This document shows, piece after piece, positions 1 to 3,631 of a stretch of 5,655 bases of DNA. The position numbers and the translations under genes are program-made. Source of the stretch: Prochlorothrix sp035285005 (lineage in GTDB: Bacteria; Cyanobacteriota; Cyanobacteriia; Prochlorotrichales; Prochlorotrichaceae). The notes beneath the pieces are model-generated. The model saw only the letters and a list, made by a program, of their open reading frames with translations. It searched no databases and had not been told where the DNA came from. Location: positions 1 to 5,655 of the forward strand of contig JAYKIB010000183.1 of assembly GCA_035285005.1 (NCBI GenBank), read 5' to 3'. Position 1 is the stretch's first letter. The number at the start of each line of letters is the position of its first letter.

Positions 1-767
1 TAGGCACTGAGTGGTTTAGGTAACTTCTGGGTTTGAAAATAGCGGTGGAATTTATCAGTGACCTGGAGCCAGTAGGAGCGGGTCTCTTTGTGGCGACGTT
101 TTTGGACAAATCCCTGCTCTACCAGGGCTTGAACCTGTTGATAAGCTCCCGATCCCCGCAAATCCACTAAATCAGTCTGGGTAATACCTTTTTTCAAAGC
201 GATCGCGGCTAGGGTACGCAGGGCCCCCACCCCTAGATCGACTGGGATGAGGGTTTGGACAAGGGCTTCAAATCCCGATCGAAGCTGTAGGCTAAAGCCT
301 TCACTGGTTTCCACCACCTCCAGGGCACCTTGACGCTGGCTGTAGTCCTCCATGAGTGCGATTAAGGCGGATTGAACGGCCTCCCGATCGCACTGGGCAT
401 AGTCTATTAAGTCCGTTAGCCGCAGGGGACGCGCCTTCAGATAGAGAATGGCTTCAATTCTCAGTAAGAGTGCCCGATCGATCGGGGGATTTTTGCGTGT
501 TGTTCTGCTAGGGGCTGTTGGCGCCGCTGGTTCTAGGGTGGGGGTTTCTATGCCTGGTTCTGGGTTAAGCGCGCCGGAATCTGGAGATTTTAGATCGGAT
601 CCCCCGGAACCAGGCTTTGCATCCGGTGTAGGAGGAACGGAGTCTGCTAGGGCCGGGTCGGGGGTCAGCGAATCTGCTGTCCGGTCTTGGATGGAGGGAT
701 CCGGTGGGGAGGATGTCGTTGAGGGGGGAGGAGACTTGGGGGGCATCGGTTCAGGGCAGGAGACCAT
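1..767 (-). CDS. scpB: Segregation and condensation protein B (ScpB), long N-terminal extension, 3' end at window edge
   Basis: ScpB is the kleisin-associated winged-helix subunit of the SMC-ScpA-ScpB condensin complex, which organises and segregates the chromosome in the cytoplasm. Reading the minus strand from ATG at 767 gives 255 complete codons; the next codon begins TA at the window edge, so it may be the stop (TAA/TAG). The ScpB core covers about residues 97-255: LLLRIEAILYLKARPL (about 100-114) opens the first winged helix. LAAIALKKGITQTDLVDLRG followed by SGAY (about 186-209), then a KRR...SYWLQVTDKF tail, form the second. Residues 1-96 are Pro/Ser/Thr/Asp-rich and look disordered. 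ATG also occurs at 746, but no ATG, GTG or TTG lies in frame between there and the core, and a stop at 789-791 blocks further extension, so the extension appears to be translated. No Shine-Dalgarno is visible before 767. A TAAAAT at 786-791 (minus strand) could be a -10 element, but no good -35 accompanies it. The family call is strong; the exact start is less certain. Confidence 0.9.
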   Translation of the reverse strand, partial: MVSCPEPMPPKSPPPSTTSSPPDPSIQDRTADSLTPDPALADSVPPTPDAKPGSGGSDLKSPDSGALNPEPGIETPTLEPAAPTAPSRTTRKNPPIDRALLLRIEAILYLKARPLRLTDLIDYAQCDREAVQSALIALMEDYSQRQGALEVVETSEGFSLQLRSGFEALVQTLIPVDLGVGALRTLAAIALKKGITQTDLVDLRGSGAYQQVQALVEQGFVQKRRHKETRSYWLQVTDKFHRYFQTQKLPKPLSA

Positions 768-780
768 GGCAGGATCGATC

Positions 781-915
781 GACGGATTTTAGGCGACGGG
801 TTTCAGGCGAGGAATCTCGGGTAGCGGATTTCAGGCGACGGGTTTTAGGCGTTGGAGGTGACGGGTTTCAGGGGGAGAGTTTTGGGCGAAGACTCTCGGG
901 CAACGGATTGGGGAC
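781..915. repeat. Degenerate 14-bp tandem repeat (minisatellite), about 9-10 units
   Basis: Between the SDR gene and scpB the sequence runs as consecutive 14-bp units with plus-strand consensus GACGGRTTTYAGGC. Units start at 781, 795, 809, 823, 837, 860, 874, 888 and 902; a 9-bp interruption (851-859) breaks the register once. Units at 781, 795, 823, 837 and 860 are close to consensus; those at 809, 874, 888 and 902 are diverged. A larger 27-bp near-identity (783-809 versus 825-851, 25 of 27 matching) suggests a later three-unit duplication. Fourteen is not a multiple of three and stops occur in the scpB frame, so this is not a coding repeat. Within it, GAGAGTTTT (875-883) can pair with AAGACTCTC (889-897) with one G-T, giving a small hairpin. 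The array ends 14 bp upstream of the scpB start, so it probably forms the leader or promoter region of that gene. Confidence 0.75.
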
Positions 916-988
916 GATGGGGGGGAATGGCAGTGGACCGATCGGTTGCCAGGGACTGCCCGCATCTTGCTGGCTACCCTACTGGCTC

Positions 989-1900
989 TCATTGCGGCTG
1001 GGACGGGGTGGGTAAATGACTCCCTTGAATCCCTCGCTGTAGATTCAAACGTAAGTCTGGAAGACAGCGATAGAAGCCACCATTTTTCACCTGAGGCCCA
1101 TCTGTGGCGAGTTTTAGCGCCATCTTTGCAATATTCTCCGGGGGTGTCGCGAACCAACGCAGTCCAAAGCGTAGAAACTTCAAACGGCGCTGGGCCTCTT
1201 CATTCACCGGCTCAATCTTCACCGTCAAATCCGTGGGCATTAAACCGGGGTTGAGGCCGCAGATTTTGATCCCACTCTGTTTATAGTCATCGGCTGCCAC
1301 TTGAGTAAATCGCTGAACAGCTGCCTTAGATGCTGTATAGGCGCTTAAATAGCCGTTGGCTACATCTCCCGAGGTGCCCGCGCCCAAGAAGTTAATAATG
1401 ACCCCTTTTTCCCGAGGTAGCATCTGTTTTAGGGCTGCGATCGTACCGTGGTACGTTCCCACGATGTTGGTGTCAATGACCTGCCGCCATTGGGAGTAGG
1501 GAATATCTAAAACGGGTCCAAAGGCATGGGTCACCGCCGCATTGTTGAACCACACATCCAGTTGCCCAAATCGATCGATCGTCGCCTGGGCCAAGGCTTC
1601 CACCTGTTCAAGTTGGCTCACATCGCAGACTTGCCCCCACACCTGTGCCGGATTCTGCTCTTGAATGGGTTCTTGGGTTTGTCCTTGAATGGGTCCTTCT
1701 GCGAGGCTACGGAGTTCTGCCACTGTCACCTCGATCGCCGCTTCTGTGCGAGCTGTCACCACGAGGTTAGCGCCCGCCATCACGATCGCCTCGGCCATGA
1801 TGCGGCCAATCCCTCGGGTGCTGCCGGTAATGACGACGGTGCGATTTTTGAGGGGGAAGGGGTCGGCTTGGGGCGGAACGGCTCGATCGGCTGGGGTCAT
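989..1900 (-). CDS. SDR-family NAD(P)-dependent oxidoreductase
   Basis: This is a 303-aa classical-type short-chain dehydrogenase/reductase, a Rossmann-fold enzyme expected to oxidise or reduce an alcohol/carbonyl substrate with NAD(P)(H). The nucleotide-binding motif TGSTRGIG lies at residues 25-32, preceded by TVVI. R51 after the second strand (VVTAR) would favour NADP(H). CDV (92-94), NNAA (119-122), the structural Asn N145 (DTNIVG) and the active-site YTASK (Y188, K192) are present. The usual catalytic serine, three residues after the N of the (I/V)N motif, is instead Gly (N170-F-L-G173); T176 or S177 lie slightly later. Residues 69-85 are a Gln/Pro-rich insertion encoded by a 24-bp direct repeat, PIQGQ then PIQEQ. 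The GLNPGLMPTDLT segment (215-226) matches the substrate-loop PG motif. Start: ATG at 1900 is the only candidate, because an in-frame TAA lies at 1928-1930; no Shine-Dalgarno is seen. Substrate cannot be named. Co-directional with scpB but 221 bp away. Confidence 0.9.
   Translation of the reverse strand: MTPADRAVPPQADPFPLKNRTVVITGSTRGIGRIMAEAIVMAGANLVVTARTEAAIEVTVAELRSLAEGPIQGQTQEPIQEQNPAQVWGQVCDVSQLEQVEALAQATIDRFGQLDVWFNNAAVTHAFGPVLDIPYSQWRQVIDTNIVGTYHGTIAALKQMLPREKGVIINFLGAGTSGDVANGYLSAYTASKAAVQRFTQVAADDYKQSGIKICGLNPGLMPTDLTVKIEPVNEEAQRRLKFLRFGLRWFATPPENIAKMALKLATDGPQVKNGGFYRCLPDLRLNLQRGIQGSHLPTPSQPQ
1660..1698. repeat. 24-bp in-frame direct repeat inside the SDR gene
   Basis: CTTGAATGGGTTCTT (1660-1674) and CTTGAATGGGTCCTT (1684-1698) differ at one base and are offset by 24 bp, exactly eight codons. 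On the coding (minus) strand they encode the paired PIQGQ/PIQEQ segments in a Gln-rich loop between the SDR core helices. This looks like a local duplication that lengthened a surface loop without changing frame. Confidence 0.7.
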
Positions 1901-1933
1901 GGGGCTGGAGGACTGGGGGGCATCGGGTTAACC

Positions 1934-1942
1934 GTTATAGTA
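1934..1942 (-). promoter_or_regulatory. Possible -10 region for the SDR gene
   Basis: On the minus strand the segment reads TACTATAAC, about 34 bp upstream of the SDR ATG, and contains TACTAT/TATAAC hexamers that resemble a sigma-70 -10 box. No convincing -35 hexamer lies 16-18 bp upstream, so the assignment is weak. Confidence 0.3.
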
Positions 1943-2026
1943 CCCCTTTTGCTGCGATGTCCCTTGTTCGATCGCTGAGATGGGTACACTAGGGGCCGGG
2001 GCGATCGATCGCGACGATGGGAGATT

Positions 2027-2044
2027 GTTACAGTCCGTTACAAT
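2027..2044 (+). promoter_or_regulatory. HLR1-like direct repeat (putative RpaB-binding site), overlapping a possible -10
   Basis: The sequence is GTTACAGT-CC-GTTACAAT. The HLR1 element recognised by the cyanobacterial OmpR-type regulator RpaB is two (G/T)TTACA(T/A)(T/A) repeats separated by 2 bp. Here both GTTACA cores, the 2-bp spacer and the second half-site fit, and only one position of the first half-site (G for A/T) deviates. The TACAAT at 2039-2044 could serve as a -10 box, placing transcription start near 2051 and a leader of about 38 nt before the ATG at 2089. No good -35 exists, as expected of an activated or tightly regulated promoter. HLR1 sites overlapping the core promoter are typically repressive in low light, while sites further upstream activate. 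The fit to the motif is direct observation; the regulatory direction is inference. Confidence 0.6.
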
Positions 2045-2088
2045 GGAGGGGAGAACGTTCAGAGCCGAACATCGACCTCCTAAAACCT

Positions 2089-2403
2089 ATGGCCTCCATC
2101 CGCAGTTCCAGTCACCCCAGTTCTAATGATCCGAGTCGTTCCAATCCTGCTGGGAGCTTTGACGACTCCAGCCGCTTGGGCCGATTCACGTTGGGAGCTC
2201 CAACGTCTGGCGCCGCTACAGTGTCTGGCCTCCCTGGAACCTCTGCAACGCCATCGATCGCGGAGACAGAGCCAGCCGTGAACACCGCGAATGGTACGAA
2301 AAGCGAAAGCGAAGCTGAGAAAATCCTTTGTCCCCACTGTCGCCGCACCGCCACCAATGGGATCAAGTGCAAAGGAATTTGTGTAGCGGATAATGATTAT
2401 TGA
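2089..2403 (+). CDS. Small protein with C-terminal zinc-ribbon-like CPHC...CKGIC motif, hypothetical
   Basis: The product is 104 aa from ATG at 2089. Residues 1-75 are Ser/Thr/Pro/Gly-rich with no predicted membrane segment or signal peptide and look disordered. The C-terminal 26 residues are compact: CPHC at 81-84 and CKGIC at 94-98 give a C-x2-C-x9-C-x3-C arrangement suited to binding zinc, ending in VADNDY. From memory this tail resembles a short conserved cyanobacterial hypothetical family; function unknown to me. An in-frame ATG at 2017 would add 24 residues, but that start lies upstream of the HLR1-like site and the putative -10 box, so I prefer 2089. No Shine-Dalgarno precedes either. 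The downstream neighbour also encodes zinc ribbons, which may or may not be meaningful. A hairpin starts 19 bp after the stop. Confidence 0.7.
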   Translation: MASIRSSSHPSSNDPSRSNPAGSFDDSSRLGRFTLGAPTSGAATVSGLPGTSATPSIAETEPAVNTANGTKSESEAEKILCPHCRRTATNGIKCKGICVADNDY

Positions 2404-2422
2404 TGGGGCACCTTGATGATGT

Positions 2423-2450
2423 GTGACGATCGCCACACGCCGATCGTTAC
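2423..2450 (+). terminator. Hairpin after the small zinc-ribbon gene, possible terminator
   Basis: GTGACGATCG (2423-2432) pairs with CGATCGTTAC (2441-2450) through 10 bp, one of them G-T, around an 8-nt loop, starting 19 bp after the stop codon. No T-run follows, so intrinsic termination is uncertain. The same stretch holds a near-palindrome, GTGTGACGATCGCCACAC (2421-2438), that competes with this pairing and could instead be a protein site. Confidence 0.4.
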
Positions 2451-2552
2451 TGGGTTGACGGATATAAAATTCTGCATTTTTTCGCGGTGCCCTGCAATTG
2501 GCGGATTGTGGGAAAAGACTGGCCCCAAACCTTTCAGGCGTGGGAGAAGTGC

Positions 2553-2574
2553 GGTATTTTTTAGGTATTTTTTG
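2553..2574 (+). promoter_or_regulatory. Two tandem 11-bp repeats GGTATTTTTT(A/G) upstream of the zinc-ribbon gene
   Basis: GGTATTTTTTA (2553-2563) is followed directly by GGTATTTTTTG (2564-2574), one helical turn apart, ending 31 bp before the GTG start at 2606. The TATCCT at 2583-2588 is a poor -10 candidate. The position and helical phasing would suit an operator or bent promoter DNA, but no known site is recognised. Confidence 0.35.
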
Positions 2575-2605
2575 AATCAACCTATCCTATCGCCCCGGTT
2601 TCGCT

Positions 2606-3175
2606 GTGTCTGTACTTTGCCCCAAAGATCGCCAAACTTCCCTCAATCCCAGTAGTCTGCTGGGGGGAGACCTACCCGCCCAGTGCTGCCCTGATTGCGA
2701 GGGCATTTGGATTGCTTCTGATGACTATGATGCTTGGCAAGGCCAACAGACCCCGATCGAACCCACGCCGGACCAGTTGGAGCAGTCTGTAGATATCGAC
2801 TTCCAGCCGGCTCCCTACGATGCCAAGGCGGCCCTCTGTCCGGCCTGTAACCATTATTTGTCCCGGGCTAAGGTCAATTGGGCGCGGCCTTTTTTTGTGG
2901 AGCGCTGTCCCAATTGCGGCGGAATTTGGTGCGATCGGGGCGAATGGGCCATTTTGGAACGACTGGGGTTGCACCGCACGATTCCGGTTCTGTTTACCCA
3001 GGAGTGGCAGGCCCAGGTGCGTCGCCATGAAACCCTGGAGCAGGAGAAACAGGCGACGATCGATAAGCTTGGTCCCGAGGTGGCGGCCCAGATCTTTGCC
3101 CTGGCGGAGGTGTTGGAGAACCACCCGAATGGTGATTTTGGGGTGGCGTATTTGATGCGTCGTTTTGAACGATAA
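2606..3175 (+). CDS. Protein with two TFIIB-type zinc ribbons (zf-TFIIB-like)
   Basis: A 189-aa soluble protein of unknown role, with two zinc-ribbon modules like those of the zf-TFIIB family. The first pairs C5-P-K-D8 with C28-P-D-C31-EGIW: the knuckle is CPKD, so Asp8 stands where a zinc-binding Cys is usual; C27 is adjacent. The second is complete: C78-P-A-C81 with C101-P-N-C104-GGIWCDRGE. Residues 130-189 are a charged, mainly helical tail (QEWQAQVRRHETLEQEK) without membrane segments. Start is GTG at 2606: it places the conserved-looking CPKDRQ at the extreme N-terminus, and an in-frame TGA at 2573-2575 leaves no ATG upstream. No Shine-Dalgarno is visible. Such proteins are often annotated only by domain; binding of zinc is likely, nucleic-acid binding is speculative. 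Confidence 0.85.
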   Translation: MSVLCPKDRQTSLNPSSLLGGDLPAQCCPDCEGIWIASDDYDAWQGQQTPIEPTPDQLEQSVDIDFQPAPYDAKAALCPACNHYLSRAKVNWARPFFVERCPNCGGIWCDRGEWAILERLGLHRTIPVLFTQEWQAQVRRHETLEQEKQATIDKLGPEVAAQIFALAEVLENHPNGDFGVAYLMRRFER

Positions 3176-3266
3176 ATGGGGGTTTGGGGTAAGAAAGGGG
3201 GCTTCCAGTCCTCCTAGCCATTGCGGTATAGGCCCGTATTGACCCAGTATTGGACACCTTGATTCC

Positions 3267-3297
3267 TTGAGGCATGCGGCTTCGCCGCATGCCTCAA
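3267..3297. repeat. Perfect 14-bp-stem palindrome with GCGGC/GCCGC core
   Basis: TTGAGGCATGCGGC (3267-3280) and GCCGCATGCCTCAA (3284-3297) are exact reverse complements around a 3-nt TTC loop. The core GCGGCTTCGCCGC is the reverse complement of the core GCGGCGAAGCCGC found in the palindrome at 5500-5530, so both appear to belong to one dispersed palindrome family, inserted in opposite orientations. It lies about 90 bp after the zinc-ribbon gene and could terminate its transcript, although no T-run follows. Confidence 0.75.
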
Positions 3298-3308
3298 CCC
3301 CGCCCCTT

Positions 3309-3522
3309 AGAGGATGTTTGGACACTTCTGCCAGGGCCATAGGCCCTGGCAGAATCCCCCTCGGTCCCCCTTTTGAAGGGGGAAGAAGAGGTTGTCCCCC
3401 CTGGTAAGGACCGTAGGTTCTTGCAGAATCCCCCTCGGTCCCCCTTTTGAAGGGGGAAGAAGAGGTCGTCCCCTTGTAAAGAGGGGTTAGGGAGGATTCT
3501 CCTAGGGTTTCAAACATCCTCT
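3309..3522. repeat. 214-bp MITE-like element with 12-bp perfect terminal inverted repeats and two internal units
   Basis: AGAGGATGTTTG (3309-3320) and CAAACATCCTCT (3511-3522) are exact reverse complements. Inside are two direct units, 3333-3399 and 3407-3473, offset 74 bp with 61 of 67 positions identical. Each has a variable hairpin, then a shared AGAATCCCCCTCGGT linker, then CCCCCTT-TTG-AAGGGGG (3366-3382 and 3440-3456), then GAAGAAGAGGTYGTCCCC. A third hairpin, CCCCTT/GAGGGG, spans 3470-3486. No open frame is credible, and no clear target-site duplication flanks the inverted repeats. It resembles non-autonomous palindromic repeats common in cyanobacterial genomes. Mobility is inferred only from the inverted ends. 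Confidence 0.6.
3326..3354. repeat. 13-bp perfect hairpin in unit 1 of the element
   Basis: TTCTGCCAGGGCC (3326-3338) pairs with GGCCCTGGCAGAA (3342-3354) around ATA. The matching hairpin in unit 2 (3404-3412 with 3416-3424, loop GTA) keeps 9 pairs despite base changes in both arms. Confidence 0.75.
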
Positions 3523-3574
3523 TCGGTGGATCACAGGACGGAACGCTGGATGCTGCGAGGTGCTCGATAGAGTG

Positions 3575-3602
3575 TTGACAAGGTATTGACAAAGTATTGA
3601 CG
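3575..3602 (+). promoter_or_regulatory. Triple TTGAC(A/G) direct repeat at 11-bp spacing upstream of the ABC gene
   Basis: TTGACA at 3575 and 3586 and TTGACG at 3597 are each exactly 11 bp apart; the two later copies are preceded by GTA, giving 8-bp units separated by 3 bp. The last ends 29 bp before the ATG. Each resembles a -35 hexamer, but no good -10 sits at 16-18 bp from any of them (TATCAA at 3605-3610 is 13 bp after the second). OmpR/PhoB-type response regulators bind direct repeats with this 11-bp geometry, as at cyanobacterial Pho boxes, although the bases here do not match that consensus well. Confidence 0.45.
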
Positions 3603-3631
3603 ACTATCAAAAACAACCCAGAGAACTCCCT

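Larger units (their letters stand above)
3176..3631. other. 456-bp repeat-rich intergenic region
   Basis: No credible gene lies here; the long minus-strand open frame across it is antisense to the zinc-ribbon gene and runs through repeats. The contents in order are two GTATTG(G)AC motifs (3236-3254), a 14-bp-stem hairpin (3267-3297), a 214-bp element bounded by 12-bp inverted repeats (3309-3522), and a triple TTGAC repeat (3575-3602) just before the ABC gene. Confidence 0.8.

Noticed and set aside
448..792. 114-codon plus-strand frame opposite the scpB N-terminus
   Set aside because: Gly/Ser-rich shadow of the Pro/Ser-rich ScpB extension; it has no domain, and the antisense ScpB frame is continuous with a recognisable core.
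1443..1454. GTACCGTGGTAC palindrome as an NtcA-type site
   Set aside because: The spacing does not fit GTA-N8-TAC and it lies inside the SDR coding region.
730..1930. Shared GGGGGGCATCGG near the scpB second Met codon (739-750) and upstream of the SDR start (1914-1925)
   Set aside because: Short, G-rich match; the reading context differs (coding in scpB, untranslated upstream of the SDR). Probably coincidence of composition.
2017..2088. Upstream ATG extending the small zinc-ribbon protein by 24 residues
   Set aside because: The start would lie upstream of the HLR1-like site and the candidate -10 box, and the added residues show no conserved feature. Not excluded, but less likely than 2089.
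3349..3473. CRISPR-like pair of 51-bp repeats
   Set aside because: There are only two copies, each internally palindromic, and the 23-bp intervening sequence is itself homologous to the flank of copy 1. No cas genes. This is a tandem duplication inside a TIR element.
2672..3616. 314-codon open frame on the minus strand
   Set aside because: It is antisense to the well-supported zinc-ribbon gene and then runs through the repeat element. Its translation is low-complexity and repeat-derived with no recognisable domain.
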